Assembly (NCBI RefSeq): GCF_047948215.1
Contig: NC_134458.1
Location: 133,737,571 to 133,801,570 of the forward strand
Source: Lycorma delicatula
Taxonomy: Eukaryota > Arthropoda > Insecta > Hemiptera > Fulgoridae
DNA: 64,000 nt
Direction: 5' to 3'
Positions within the stretch are counted from its first letter, which is position 1; each line of letters opens with the position of its first letter. Below are positions 1 to 12,099 of the stretch, one piece after another. The position numbers were made by a program, and so were the translations under genes. The notes under the pieces are model-generated. The model saw only the letters and a list, made by a program, of their open reading frames with translations, ran no database searches and was not told the origin of the DNA.

Positions 1-36
1 CGCGATTACAATACTTCCTTGTACGTACGAAGTAAA
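1..36 (+). repeat. Family A dispersed repeat, 3' end only
   Basis: The first bases match the 3' terminus of the ~0.7 kb family A repeat (cgcgat, then tacaatacttcc, then gtacgaagtaaaa). The rest of the copy lies upstream of the window. The full copies at 22.6, 32.5, 54.9 and 59.1 kb define the family. Confidence 0.6.
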
Positions 37-1150
37 AATTGGATCTGCGATTTTTACGCAGACGTTAAATTGTTGGCGTTAAAGAATTTAACGTCAAGGT
101 TAAAGAATTCGTTAAAAACTGAGTTATTTTTCTAAATTTTTTATTGGATGTATTTCATATTTTTTATTCAAATAAAAAATATATCAAAACTTTATATGGA
201 ATGGATAAATACAAATTTTTCTTTTAATTAAACTTAATTCGTAGATCTGGTTTATATTTTTTAATAAAACCAAAGTAGGAGTTACCAAAATCAGAATTTC
301 TTTTTAAAAAAATTATATAAAACATATTTAGCATTGTAATCGGTCAAAATTTTAAAAAGGCAAAACTGCTCTTATTTGGAAATCAGACACGTTCTTAAAT
401 TTTCATTTTCTAGAATGCTAATATCTATATGAACATTATTTATGGATTAAGTAATAATATACAATATTAAATTGCTAATGTTTATCTTATCTGTCGTTGT
501 ATTAGTATATATTTCAGCCCGTATTATCTTACAGTTATGTAGCTGGCTGTGTACTACTCGGTGCGGTCAATTTCAATCCCTGTGTTTGCTGTTTTTGTCA
601 GTAATCATTATTTTTATCCGACATGGGTTCGATTGACGTAATCTGTGAGGTGCCAGATAAGAAACATACTGTTCGTTTTTTACATGCTAAAGGGACAATA
701 TCAGTTTAAAGTTTTGTAACAAAGAATTCGGTATGTGTATTGCCGCTGTAACTGACTGGAAGAATTTTTTAAGAGAAGTGTGAGAGGATATGTTACTTCG
801 TAACCCAATAATAATAGGCGGAAATGATCTGAACTTGGAAATAGATGAATTTATTTTTTCAACGCGAAATTACAATGTGGGAACTGTTTACCTCCAGCAG
901 TAGGTATTTGCGGGAATTTGCAGGGAAACAAGCAGTTTCGTATATGTGGTCCTCGAGCGAACGAAATATACGTTATTAAGCGTTATAAAGAAGTGTATTA
1001 GATCTGGGATGTGAAGTGTGAGAAGTGTGTTAGATCTGGGAAAGATAACAATGCGAACGAATTACAGTGTTTTGACATTCGACACGATAGTACGACATAT
1101 GCTTTCGGACGTGGATGAGTTTACATCCGTATCAAGACTAATCACAGTAG
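37..1150. other. AT-rich DNA, no gene recognised
   Basis: The DNA is AT-rich at first and more balanced from about 520. No open frame, RNA gene or mobile-element motif could be supported. Confidence 0.5.
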
Positions 1151-1179
1151 TCCTACGAACTAAAGACAGGGAAGATGGA

Positions 1180-1460
1180 ATAGCGAGAGGGTGATAAGAC
1201 AGCCTCAAGTGGAGTCGCCGTCTGTCCGTGTGTTCACGAGTGGGCGGCGATGAGGAAGCGCGGAGACTCTGAATCCCTTAAGCTCCCAAGAGTGGAGATG
1301 TAAGAAAGACCGTAGAAAAGCCCTCAACTGAAGTGGAGAAGAACCGGAGAGCAAAGGGGTGCAGGACAGCCTCCTGCAGAGCCGTCGTTTTCCGCGCTTG
1401 CGTGTTTGGACGACGTTGATGAAGCATGGGGACTGTGGATCCTCTGAGCTTGAAGGTACC
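1180..1460. repeat. GC-rich imperfect tandem duplication, ~168 bp period
   Basis: Two related blocks, about 1180-1290 and 1347-1460, share ordered anchors: gacagcctc at 1198 and 1365, gatgaggaag/gatgaagcat at 1249 and 1418, and gaatcc/ggatcc followed by agct near 1270 and 1436. The offsets are 166-169 bp. GC content is far above the surrounding DNA. A 105-codon open frame on the minus strand (1324-1641) crosses the second unit, but I recognise nothing in it. The block could be a monomeric 5' UTR of a retrotransposon or an old satellite pair; this is not resolved. Confidence 0.5.
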
Positions 1461-2027
1461 TCCTGGGGCTGTGTAACGCTAATTCGCAGGTATGGCCTCG
1501 GGAGGGGAGGATCGGTGAGATAGTAGGTTTAGTCGGTATGGCGCAGGCACACGTACGCTCTCTTAGTAACACCTTGCGGAACCTGTTAGCGAGTCCGACA
1601 CTTCGCCCGTAAGTGGAGTTCCTCCTACTCATCAAGAACAAAAAAAAAGTCTGGGACGAACATAATTTCTGATTGGTGGCGGAGTTACGATAATATACCT
1701 AATCTATAAGGTTAAAATTTTACACATCAAACTTTTATCACTCGGTTACCGTTCGAGATCCAATTACTGGCTTGCACACATACACAGAGGAGAGTTTATG
1801 GGCAGCAGCGAAAAGACGGAATCGCAAGGCATGTGGAATATTGAGATCTATGCTACATTTCTACTTATACGAATCGACGTGGCGCCAATGTAGCATCGAC
1901 AGGGACCCGACAGGGACTCGATCAAAGTTTGCAGTATATCGTTAAAGATTTGACCTTATTTAGGCCTCCTATTATGAAAGCAAATCAGTTATACGTAAAA
2001 CTGATTTTTTACTGTTATAATATATTT

Positions 2028-2508
2028 TTAACAAATTTGTCCGTTTTCGAAAAAAGATCGGGCATAATTTTTCAGCTCTGTCTCCTCCGATCTGGAGTCA
2101 ACATCATTTGATGTTCTGACTAGTGGCAGTTCCCTTTCGTCACAGCTGACTCCATCCATTCTGTTCCAAGTCTTCTCCTTCATCCCCTTGTAGTTTCCAA
2201 TCTTCACCTCATCTATTAACTTCGTTCTTATTCTTCCTCGATTCTTTTCTCCTTCTACTGACCTTACCACTACAATTGTCAAGATTCCACTTCTAACTAC
2301 ACGTCCTAACCAGTTTACTTTTTTGTGTACCACCCACACAAGAGCTCTTAATTTTGCTACTTCATCCTTCCTCACATTATCTTACTCAATCCATCCTTCT
2401 CTATATCAATATCTCAAATCCCTCAATTCAGTTTCCAGTTTCTCTCCCTCTTCCTCATCGTCCATGCCTCACTTCCCTGAAACAAGACACTCAATAGCAT
2501 TTGGCTAA
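2028..2508 (-). pseudogene. LINE ORF2 C-terminus (endonuclease/reverse-transcriptase family), decayed
   Basis: Read on the minus strand, the segment resembles the C-terminal region after the reverse transcriptase in insect non-LTR elements often annotated 'endonuclease-reverse transcriptase'. A GSEAWTMRKRE block near 2470 corresponds to the usual G-C-E-S-W-T region. A 115-codon frame (2028-2375) then has WLGRVVRSG, VEGEKNRGR and YKGMKEKTWNRMDGV, equivalent to the conserved W-x-G-H-x-x-R, E-G-K-x-x-R-G-R-P-R and the terminal Trp-rich segment. Stops and a frame change separate the two blocks, so it is dead. The reverse-transcriptase core is absent, which fits truncation. Clade (RTE or L2-like) cannot be fixed from this tail. 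Confidence 0.65.
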
Positions 2509-2574
2509 CCTTTTCCTTAACTTTAAGCCCAGACTTTTACTAAATAGTAGTCTCTTCTTCTTACTGAAAACTTC

Positions 2575-2690
2575 TTTAAGTAATGCAGTGATAGCGACTA
2601 AACTTTTATCCAGAAGGTTCCAGGTTTGAATGCCGGCAATAATGACTAACGCTACAAAATTTCCAATCCACTTCATACATATAATATGAG
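2575..2690 (+). mobile_element. tRNA-derived SINE (family S1), old remnant
   Basis: An A-box-like segment (gcagtgatagcgac) and a B-box-like segment (aggtttgaatgccgg) are spaced as in a tRNA. They are followed by actaacgctacaaaattt, which matches the body of the better-preserved S1 copy at 11872. No poly(A) tail or target-site duplication could be seen, because a (CA/TA)n tract follows. Confidence 0.55.
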
Positions 2691-2692
2691 TT

Positions 2693-2712
2693 TATGTGTG
2701 TGTGTCACATAT

Positions 2713-2786
<74 letters not shown>
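2693..2786. repeat. Compound microsatellite (GT)n-(CA)n-(TA)n-(TG)n
   Basis: A short GT run, a CA run, a TA run and a longer TG run follow each other, so the CA and TG arms form a near-perfect inverted repeat around the TA centre. The minus-strand open frame here encodes only HTHTHT and CVCVCV repeats and is not a gene. Confidence 0.9.
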
Positions 2787-2789
<3 letters not shown>

Positions 2790-4324
2790 AATTAGGACTC
2801 AAATCAAAAAAATAAATAAATCCTGGGAAAATAGAAAAGAATTCATACTCAAAACAATTTATATTGCGCAAATTTTTACAATAATTTAATGAAAAGTTAT
2901 CTTTTTTCAAAAACTTATAGCAACAATAATACATTAAGAAAAGAAATAAATCACTAAAAAAAACATCATGAATTATTCATATATCCAAGATTCAATTTTC
3001 TGAATTAAAAATTAAAATGTGACAAGATGTTTCTGTCAAAATAATCATAAAATAATAGATTTATATTCTTTTTTATTCAAGAAAATATTATGAATTCTTT
3101 TTATAGAAATATAAAGTACGGAACTAAAAGAGAAGAGACTACGAAAATATTTATTATCTAAGAGGAATTTATATCAGTAAAAGAAATTTATTTCACTTTT
3201 TTGACATAAGTTACATTTTATAATACATTTTAATATTATTGAGTATTTTACCACATGCTTACAATTCATTTTAAAAATTGGGTCATCTTACCAGGAGATT
3301 AAACGTACTGGATAGAAAAAATAAGACTAACTACTATAGCAGTTAACAATATTAATTTATTGACTGAAAATAGTTTCGTTAAAAATATATATTTTTTTTT
3401 AAACATATTAAAATTGCATATATAAAAAAGATGGATGACTAGGTGATTTACAGAGAGAAATTTTCAAGCGATGAGTTAAACAGCATTTTTATATCGTTGT
3501 AGATAAAAAATAAGGAAAATCTCTGGATATTCAAATCAAAAGGGAGGGAACGTAAATCTATAAGACAAACGAGATTTTCGATATTCCCACTTACTTTCTA
3601 GAGAATAAACTTCTTTCTTCATTGTTAAAAAATTCCTCTTTTAATTCATCTGTTCAGCCACTCATCTTTTTTTTATATTTCTCATTTGCGATGAAATCTC
3701 GTCGTTTATTGAAATAATTGTTTGGAATTAACTTTTAGAGAGAATAGATTAAAATACAGAAATTACAGATAAATACAAATAATTTTTGCTTTAAAAATTT
3801 AATATTATCTTAACTACTTTAACTAATCCAAAAGATGATTTTGATACATACATACTTATACACACACGTGCGCGCATATACAAATAATAATACAAAAGAA
3901 TTTAAAAAAAAAAAGAAATAATATTGAAATTGTTTTTTGTGTAGTAGTTTTACATATGTTTTGTAAATATTTTACATTACATAAATTTTGCAAATATTAA
4001 TAGAACTTAAATGATAATAGAAAGGTAAAAAAAGAATTTACCGTTCGGACGATTTTATTAAATATGAGATCTCCGTCAACAGATTTAAAAAATAAATAAA
4101 TAAAATCAATGCCTACCCCTCATATAAGAAGTCATTCTACCAAATTTAAAGTTCTTATATCAACCCATAGCTGAGGAATTAAGCGAAATAGATATCACTA
4201 CCGGATCTCAATATTTCATGATCCCTTAATTCAGAAAATACACTTATATCTCGATGGATAAGTTTTAGCTCGATAGCCACATACTTTCCTTCTATTATAT
4301 AATAAAACAGGAAAGTAAAATTTA

Positions 4325-4390
4325 TTAACAGTTGTTTATGCAAATTTATTAATAGTTGTTTATGCCAATTTAACGGTTGTTTATGCCAAG
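4325..4390 (+). repeat. Short tandem repeat, three ~22 bp copies
   Basis: Three successive copies of a unit containing gttgtttatgc, each preceded by ttaa plus one or two bases and followed by caa, lie at about 4325, 4349 and 4369. Confidence 0.7.
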
Positions 4391-4789
4391 AGGGTAAGAG
4401 GTGTGTCAGTTATGCCATCCCGAAAACATCTGTTTCAGCCCATACTGTATTTAACATTTACCGATAATAACGATGTTTTTAGAACTGTCTCAGTATAAAT
4501 GAACTATAAACCAGATTCTGGTAAGTAGAAATATGGTCTGACTTCGCTAATAAAGAAAATTAATTTATATCTTACAAAATGAACCATTTTATTTTTTTTC
4601 ATATTTGATGTATTCTCTCGGTAAATATAATTATACATTAAATAAATCATACATAAAAAAATTATACATAAATTATAAAAATAATTTTTTTATAATTATA
4701 ATAAATTATACAAAAATTAAACATAAAAGTAAGTTTTAAAAAATTACTTTTTTATGATTATAAAATAAAATTGTATTCACAAATCGACT

Positions 4790-4820
4790 TATATATATAT
4801 ATATATATTAGTTAAATCGA

Positions 4821-4878
<58 letters not shown>
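4790..4878. repeat. (TA)n microsatellite, interrupted
   Basis: Two TA runs, about 4790-4808 and 4827-4878, are separated by a short unique stretch. The sequence aatcgactt precedes each run, suggesting a local duplication. Confidence 0.9.
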
Positions 4879-4882
<4 letters not shown>

Positions 4883-5635
4883 CGTACATACATAAAATTA
4901 ATTTTAACTAAATGAAATATTCAACTTTGTTTAAAAGCAAACTAAAGCAGTAATTCATTTGTTTTAAAATTAATACAGTTTTAATTTAATTAAAACCTTT
5001 TTTTACAAAGATAAATAAATAAATTTAAAAGTAGATCATGTTTGCAATTCTAGAATTTTTAAAACAGATTAGACTAACGGGTTTTAGTAGTGTTAGTAAA
5101 GTGATGTTGAGTACAAAAAAAAACTTTTACATTAGTATTAATAATTTATGTACTACCCTACTTTAGAAGAATACATTTCCATGGCTGAAACAACATAAAA
5201 TTCATAAGTATATGCGCGTGTGCTTGTGCATGTTTCATTTACTTGTACGTTAAAGTAAATCCTAATATACTTTGCCTACAGACTGTTTTATTTCAGAAAT
5301 TTGTTTGATAAAATGTAAAACTTCTTCCTTTCTTTTGTAATAATAATAATAGAATTTTACAACCCTCTTTTAAATATTCACATGTATTTACTCAGTTAAT
5401 TGTTTTTAACTTTAAATAATTATATTCACTAAGCTCTCTCTTCTTCTTTAAAGAATATTTAAATAAACTCAGTTTAAATATTAACAATTAAATTTAGAAA
5501 TAGAAAAACTTAGAGCATTAATTTTAATAAAACATTAATGTTAATGTGATTACATTAAATTTTAATTTTATGTAATTTATTATTCTTATTTTATACAAGT
5601 ACAGACTAGCAGTCACCTCCTCCTTGTGTGTTTTT

Positions 5636-5735
5636 TTATAATAATGTATTTGTAAATATGGAAAATGCTAAGTCTAACTGAGATTTGAACCTAGAATCTT
5701 CCGAATGAAAAGAAGAAATACGCTATCGCGTCCCT
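5636..5735 (-). mobile_element. tRNA-like SINE remnant
   Basis: On the minus strand a segment with gcgatagcgta (A-box side) and aggttcaaatctcag (B-box) is followed by a body ending in cacacaagg. This has the layout of a tRNA-derived SINE head. It is too diverged to be a functional tRNA, and no target-site duplication was found. Confidence 0.4.
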
Positions 5736-6372
5736 TTTCCTTAAAAATTATTAAATAAAAATGTTATCATTTATAAATACTGTATAGTTTTATAAAAGCA
5801 TATTTGTTAATGTATTTCTTAAACCATCTACATTCACAACTGTTTGAAATGTGTAAATATGTTAGTGTGCAACAAATCCAAATATAACTCCTTTATTAAA
5901 AGCAACAAAGCTGCAGAATACTAGTGCAATATATCTAAACTGATTAAGTATGATGAACTTATTAAATTATAAGAGATATTCGTACGCTTTAACATACTTA
6001 GAACTACCTTTATCAAAGCAAAAGTGAACTATCAAAAGAAACATCAATTAACAAGCTGAATCACAAATGTCTACACAAAAAATAATTACTGCTGAAAATA
6101 ATTTAGAGAAGAAAAAACTGGAAGACAAAAGAAAAAGAAAAAGCAATATTTTGACTTCATTGATTTTTTTTCATAGTTTTTATTTTTTGAGTGTATTTTT
6201 ATGGAAAGTTATCTAATGAATACCTCACTGTATTAACATATAAAAACATGAAATTTTCCTGAATGTATAAAAGAAAATGCATTAAACTTAAAAAGAGTTT
6301 TTAAGTAGTTACATTAAAAAGAAGAAAGAATGCACTGGGAATTTCATAAAACATAAGAAACCATCAAATTAG

Positions 6373-6541
6373 GAAATTAAATAAGGATTTGGCAATTAGT
6401 AAAGAATTTTTTGCTATTATACCTAAACTTCAAGACACAGATTATGATATCAGAGAAAAACTCCTATCAAATCTACAAACTTACTCTTGGGTTTGTGATG
6501 GAAACCCAAAACAATTATACACTTTTTTAGACTTACAAAAG
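6373..6541 (+). CDS. Candidate internal exon, unrecognised protein
   Basis: An open stretch of about 70 codons reads with a protein-like composition, including IPKLQDTDYDIREKLLSNL and TYSWVCDGNPKQLYTFLD. It has a possible acceptor (attag at 6368-6372) and a possible donor (aagg/gtgaca at about 6542), with an in-frame stop just beyond at 6563. The D-x-D-x-R-E-K-L-L pattern recalls armadillo-type repeats such as those of Hsp70 exchange factors, but that is only a resemblance. The polypyrimidine tract is weak. It may equally be a chance frame or an old retrocopy fragment. Confidence 0.25.
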
Positions 6542-6565
6542 GTGACACTACGCAAATATAACTGA

Positions 6566-9500
6566 CATTCTACAACAAACTCACAGTAAATTATTATGAG
6601 ACTGATAATTACTTTTATAATGCATTGTTGCAAGGGTCAAATTAAAGTAGGTAAATATATGCTCCTAATACTTTACTTTTTTAATATATATTTTTTTAAA
6701 ACTGGTTAAATATTTATTTATAATAATCTAAGACTGAAATACAATTTTACTCTGAGGTGACTAATTTTCACTTTACATTTAACCTTAAAAATAATATTCA
6801 GTTTCGGTATGTAAAATATGACAAAAAAGGTTTTCAAAATACCCATATCATTACAACTCTTTTTTATGTTGTTTAGAAACATCTACATTCGCCTTTATTA
6901 CTTAACTGTTATAAGTTTAAACAGTTGATATTAGATTATAGTAAGTAACATTATAATGTTTAATTAGGTAATTAAATATTATGTATAAGATTATGCTTCA
7001 TTCTATTGTGGATTAATGTAAGGTATTTACTAATGGAGATGACATTTTTTAAACATCCACTACATTCTTTAAATGCTAGTTAAATTCTTTCTAAAAATTA
7101 ATTTATTGATGAAACTTTTTTTTTAATATTATCACTATTTGGAGAGCGTAGTGTAAGTTGTCTTTGCATTTAGAGACATTAGTGAAATGTTGTCCAATTT
7201 AATACTCTTAAAAAAGGGGTAAAAAACTCCTCAAAATTCAGACTAACTAAAACAAAATCCTAAAAGAATAAATAAGATTACAAAATAAATCAACGTCAAC
7301 AATATTCTAGACCACACACATGTAATAAATAAATATAGGTGCTTTTAATACTACCCCACTGCAAGGACAGAATACAAAGATATAAAATGGATTCTGTTGA
7401 TCACTAGTGAGAAACAATTTTTTGTTTTATTAAAAAGACCTAACACTGGACTGAGAATCTAAAAAGCATAATTATCACAAAGTTAAGAGAAGAAAAAAGA
7501 AAAACATTTAAGTATAGTGAAATTTTATCTGTTTGAAAGCCCCAAAGAATATTTAAATATTTAAATTATGGGAGTTTAGTTCCATGTTCCTAAATTGTTT
7601 GTAAATTACCTTCATTTTTTAAATTCTGTGTAACAATTATGATGCATCTATCTGTGGTTAACATTTCAATTATATAGTTAACAATCATTTCTAAAGACCC
7701 AATACATTTTAATGAACCTTAAAAATTCAACTGAAAAAAATGCCATTTTTGGTTGTTCATCTCTTAGAGCTACCAAACAATAGTAAAAAAAAAACCAACA
7801 ATGTAAGCATCATTGTACAGTACATACATATTACTAGTGAACATAGGCTGATAAATGTTTTTACTGTAGCACCAATGCAATGATAATATTCAGACTGAAT
7901 AAATGTATAATGCTGATAATTAGTGCATGATCACAGATTGTTGTCATTTTGATAAAAGTCATAAGAATAGTAAATGTCCCTTTTGTTTAATTCTGATTTA
8001 TTTCTAATTTATATACAAGAAAATTCATTCATCTACAACCTGTATAATAAAATGAAAGATGAATTATAGATTTACAGCCATGTAACTAACTCATCGATGC
8101 AAATTAATAAAAAAACTATGTTTTAATGTGAGTTACATGAAATCAATCACTGCAGCTGGTGATAAGAAAAATTATTTGAATTTTTTAGCCAAATTCTCAT
8201 TCTGGGACATATAGCAAATGCAATTCTAAAATCGCTTATACATCAATCATCCTTTTGAACATTTTTTTACCGAGCAAATATGAAAAATTTTGGGCTAAAA
8301 AAAAAGTTATTTTTGGGAATCAGAAAAAAAATTACTTTTTCTGTTCCCGAAATGCTAAGTGAAATATTTCAAATAAAAGAGCATCAATAAGCGACCAAAT
8401 AAAATTAAACAAACTTATAATAATTCCCTTATTCTTCTGCAGAATAATTTGAATGAAAAGATATGTATTTAGAAAAGGGAATGAATTAATAAGCTGTTAC
8501 AATCCACAGACGTAATTCTGCTTTTACATACAGCAGTGGTTAGTTTTATTTGTTTTTTTTAGATTTTCATAAATGTAATATTGTAATAATAATCTATTTA
8601 AAGTATTATACTGTTAATTTTTATATTTATTATTTACATTCTTTCCACAGAAAGACAATAAAAAAAAACTTTTTAAAAGAGAAAAATTCAACAGGCATGG
8701 GACACAAAGAACAAAAAATTAATTCGCAAAAATAATAGGCTTTGGTTAATGGCATTTCCACAAAAAAGAATATCAAAAAAAGTTCTACAAGTTTTTTTTA
8801 ATGTCAATATAACTTTATCTTTTGCTAAGTCAAGTTTATTTCAATTAAATCAGCCAAACTATAAGATTACAGTCATATATAATTCGGTCTCCCAACATTT
8901 AAAAGAAAATTTACAAGACTGATATATGGAGCAAAAGAACTCAAATGAACTTGACTTCTTAAATTTAAAAGTGAACATTGGTACCAAGCACTTAGGTATG
9001 AAAATTGTGATTTACATCAAAGAAAAGCTAACATCAATATATGCTAACATTTTGTGTAGATGTCTTTTAGTTCTTAAGTATCATAGCATTTTAATTATTT
9101 CACATAACTCAGAAAAAAAAATTTTCTTTTTATGTTTTTAAACCATTTCACTAGAAGGCTACATCAACATGAGTTGATACATTGAATCTTTGCCAGATAC
9201 TGACAAATGGATATTACCTATTAAGGGACTCTTTTTTGTAAGAAATATTAATAACTATCACCAGGTATCAATTGAAAATTTCAGACTGGTTGTGTTTGGA
9301 AAAAGCCAATACCACAAGTTTGAAAAATCGACCATGAATTTAGGTGATTTTTTTTTTTTTATTAACAGTTGTTAAAGTTTTTGAATAATTTCTGCAAAGT
9401 GCATAAATGAGCAATATCCATAAATGTGCTTACAACTAAAAACCAATGGGAGGAATTATAATCAGGAATAAAATTAAATATAAATAATGTCAGCAATATT

Positions 9501-10060
9501 CTAGACCATATACAAATATAATAAATGAACGTAGCCTGGTAACTCCTTTCACTACTGCACTAGTGTAAGGGCAGCATTCATATAAATGCATGAACCCTGC
9601 TCATCATGAGTGCACTACTAATGCAAATATAAAAACCTGACAACAAGCAAAATAAAATTCTTAATCAGTTACTTGGGTTTTTTTTTGTTTTTTTTTGTAA
9701 AAATGGTTTAGTCAGTTGCATTACAGACTCCAGTGTGCTTGTTGGACAAGAGTCGTCCACTATGCAAGTGCTTCATGTACAATACATTTCAACTTTCACT
9801 AAATGCTAATAAATAGTTTATTTTTCTTGAAATATCATGACAGTTAATTAGTAAATTATTTCTACCATTTACCTGAACCAATGTAGCGGGTAAACAATCA
9901 AAGTTTTTTTGTGCAGAACTATTTACATCAGCCGTTTAAAGTACATCTTTAATATGATCGTCTTTTTTTTAATAGCAAAAGGATAGCATAGCAAAAGGAA
10001 CTTAAAAGAATAAAAATGACCATCTGGCATATGACAAATGGTATACTCAGTCGACAAGGA
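6566..10060. other. AT-rich DNA, no gene recognised
   Basis: The short open frames at 8550, 8926 and 9190 have no recognisable motif and have the Lys/Asn/Phe/Ile composition expected of AT-rich noise. Nothing else is supported here. Confidence 0.5.
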
Positions 10061-10082
10061 CCGATAAAAAATTAAATTCTTA

Positions 10083-10800
10083 ATTCAAGATGCATGGTCT
10101 TTTTAAATCGCAAGACAGTCGACAACATCATTGCATTGTTCCCCAATATATTTCACATGCCAGACCCTAGTTTAAACTTGTGACCGACTGCCGCTAACAG
10201 ATACAATCCACAAGGATGTAGTGCACAGTTAGTTGGCAGTCACAGCTAGAACAAAAGTTTGCGTCATCAGATATCTATGAGTGTGCCTAATTGCCCTATT
10301 CGCAAACGGCTAATAATAACCTCCTCTTGACGGTTATTTCTGCATGAGGAGCTCCACGGCGACACAGTCTGCTTAAATGGATGAAGTTTATCGTTAATAG
10401 CAGCATCCCATTCAATTTGCCATTCATCTTGAACAACCCTCTTCAGAAAACAGACTAGATCGTTAGAAGCAACACGATTGGTAAAAGTAGGCTGAAAACA
10501 TGCCTCTTTTGCCGCACTATCTGCGCGCTTATTAACAGAAATTCCAATATGGCTCGGGACCCAGCAAATGCTCACTCTTGTATTATGTCTACTAATTTGC
10601 GAAATAACACAATAAATCTCACAGACAACAGGGTGTCTGGAGTACATGTCACTAATCGCCTGTAAGGCACTCAAGGATCCAAGCAAATAAGTACATGTGG
10701 AAATGTTAGACTAAGTAAACTTAAGGCCTTATTAATAGTAAACAGCTTCGCAACGAAAATGCTGGTAATGCTGGAGAGGCCAAACATGTATTATCTATTG
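10083..10800 (-). pseudogene. LINE ORF2 C-terminus with RNase H domain, decayed
   Basis: The minus strand encodes the end of a Jockey/I-type non-LTR ORF2. The longest clean frame (10267-10686) has CWVPSHIGISVNKRADSAA, the RNase H C-terminal block in which G-I-x-x-N-x-x-A-D carries a catalytic Asp, and RQEEVIISRLRIGQ, the usual spacer. Upstream, the DSLSALQAI block is broken by a 1-base shift at the Asp codon near 10680. Downstream, beyond stops and a shift, there is a degenerate CSSCDCQLTVHYILVDC segment (about 10185-10260), matching the terminal Cys-rich region. A final block with LGEQCNDVVDCLAI lies near 10095-10145. At least three lesions show that it is dead. The reverse transcriptase is not present. 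Confidence 0.8.
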
Positions 10801-11002
10801 ACAACCACAATAACCCGTAGCATCAGGATTCAAGAACCCCTTAATAACTCGAAATTCCAAAACACCTTGAAAATGGTTATTAAATATTTATCTGAATAGT
10901 ATTTTTAAGCCCCAGTCTAGTGAATATCTCGTTTAGTATAGTCGGAAATAGGGAAAAACTTTCAATTATTGTTCAAATTTGTTTACCTTTTTTTACCCCT
11001 TT

Positions 11003-11335
11003 CACGGTCGAATTTCGAAAAATCTAGAAATTGGTTTTTAGATAATTACATGAAAATTACACACACCAAAAATCAAGTTAATATCTTTATTTGTTGCCAG
11101 GAAATTAAAATAAAAATAGCTGGGTTTCAAAAAAAATTCAAATTTCATATTAACCCTTTAAACTCGGAATTTCAAAAATCTAGAAATTAGTTTTTAAATA
11201 TTTTCATGAAGATTACACACACCAAAAATCAAGCTCATAGCTTCATTTATTATCTAGATATTAAAAAAACAGTAAATTTCATTGTTACTCCATTTTAACC
11301 CTTTAAATTCGGAATTTAAAAAAAATTCTTTCTTA
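11003..11335 (+). repeat. Tandem repeat, ~156 bp unit, just over two copies
   Basis: A unit beginning at cggaatttc and aaaatctagaaatt, containing attacacacaccaaaaatca and ending in taaccctttaaa, starts at about 11008 and again at 11165. A partial third start lies at 11310 (periods 156 and 145). The 73-codon frame at 10969-11190 lies inside it and is not a gene. Confidence 0.75.
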
Positions 11336-11423
11336 GTGCGCACTTACCGTAAGAAGAAAATGTATACAAATTTTCATCAATTTATCTTCAGTAGTTTTTG
11401 TTGGGCGTTAATGAATTAGTCAG

Positions 11424-11424
<1 letters not shown>

Positions 11425-11481
<57 letters not shown>
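11425..11481. repeat. (TA)n microsatellite
   Basis: An uninterrupted TA run of about 28 units lies just downstream of the 156 bp tandem repeat. Confidence 0.95.
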
Positions 11482-11484
<3 letters not shown>

Positions 11485-11852
11485 TTTTTTTTTATATTTA
11501 AAAAGCAGTTTACTAAAAATACATTTTTGTAAAATACTGTAATAATGGTTTGAACAAATTTAAAATAGGAATCGTAGAACTTGTATTAATCGAAATAATA
11601 AAATTTTAGAGCATGATAAAATAATTTTTTCAATTATAAAGTATGTTTCACGAAATGTCTTCTCCAACCATTTTTCCAGCTACTGCCGAGTCTGAGTGTT
11701 GTATAGATTAGGAGCTGCAATCACCATTACCAGCTTGCCAGGCTTGACGTACCTGCAAACGAATGTAGTGTAAGTGTAAATGTACCAGTAAACATGTAGT
11801 CTTGAACAGACTCAGGTCAACCACTCCTGAGTGGCGCGGTTAGTTGAAACCC

Positions 11853-12046
11853 AACCATCAAAGAACGCCGGCCTCCGTGGCGCGAGTGGTAGCGTCTCGG
11901 CCTTTCACCCGGAGGTTCCGGGTTCGAATCCCGGTCAGGCATGGCATTTTTCACACGCTACAAAAATTTTCGTTCATCTCGTACTCTGAATCAATACCTA
12001 ACGGTGGTCCCGGAGGTTTAAAAAAAAAACCATCAAAGAATGCCGG
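11853..12046. repeat. Target-site duplication (19 bp) flanking nested SINE
   Basis: aaccatcaaagaacgccgg at 11853-11871 and aaccatcaaagaatgccgg at 12028-12046 differ by one base and bracket the S1 SINE exactly. The duplicated sequence is itself part of the older S2 SINE, which proves the order of insertion. Confidence 0.9.
11872..12027 (+). mobile_element. tRNA-derived SINE (family S1), full length
   Basis: The head has an A box (tggcgcgagtggtagcg) and a canonical B box (gggttcgaatccc) at tRNA spacing, so internal RNA polymerase III promotion is expected. The body is cgctacaaaaattttcgttc, and the tail is ctctgaatcaatacctaac then ggtggtcccggaggttt followed by A9. The element is bracketed by a 19 bp target-site duplication. 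It is about 156 bp long. The 83-codon open frame crossing it is not a gene. Confidence 0.9.
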
Positions 12047-12099
12047 TATCCATAGTCTTATCGTTGAAATCCACACAGAATATCTCACGAAATAAAGAG

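Larger units (their letters stand above)
2790..5630. other. AT-rich DNA with simple repeats
   Basis: I found no coding signal. Local features are a short tandem triplicate at 4325-4390, a long (TA)n tract at 4790-4878 and A/T homopolymer runs. A short purine-poor CA/CG run lies near 3850. Confidence 0.5.

Noticed and set aside
2692..2934. 80-codon minus frame
   Set aside because: Its sequence is mostly HTHT, IYIY and CVCV from the compound microsatellite.
11866..11940. Possible tRNA gene with canonical B box
   Set aside because: The acceptor stem does not pair, and the unit carries a non-tRNA body, A-tail and target-site duplication, so it is a SINE head. The other tRNA-like sites (2.6, 46.5, 50.2, 63.2 kb) were judged the same way.
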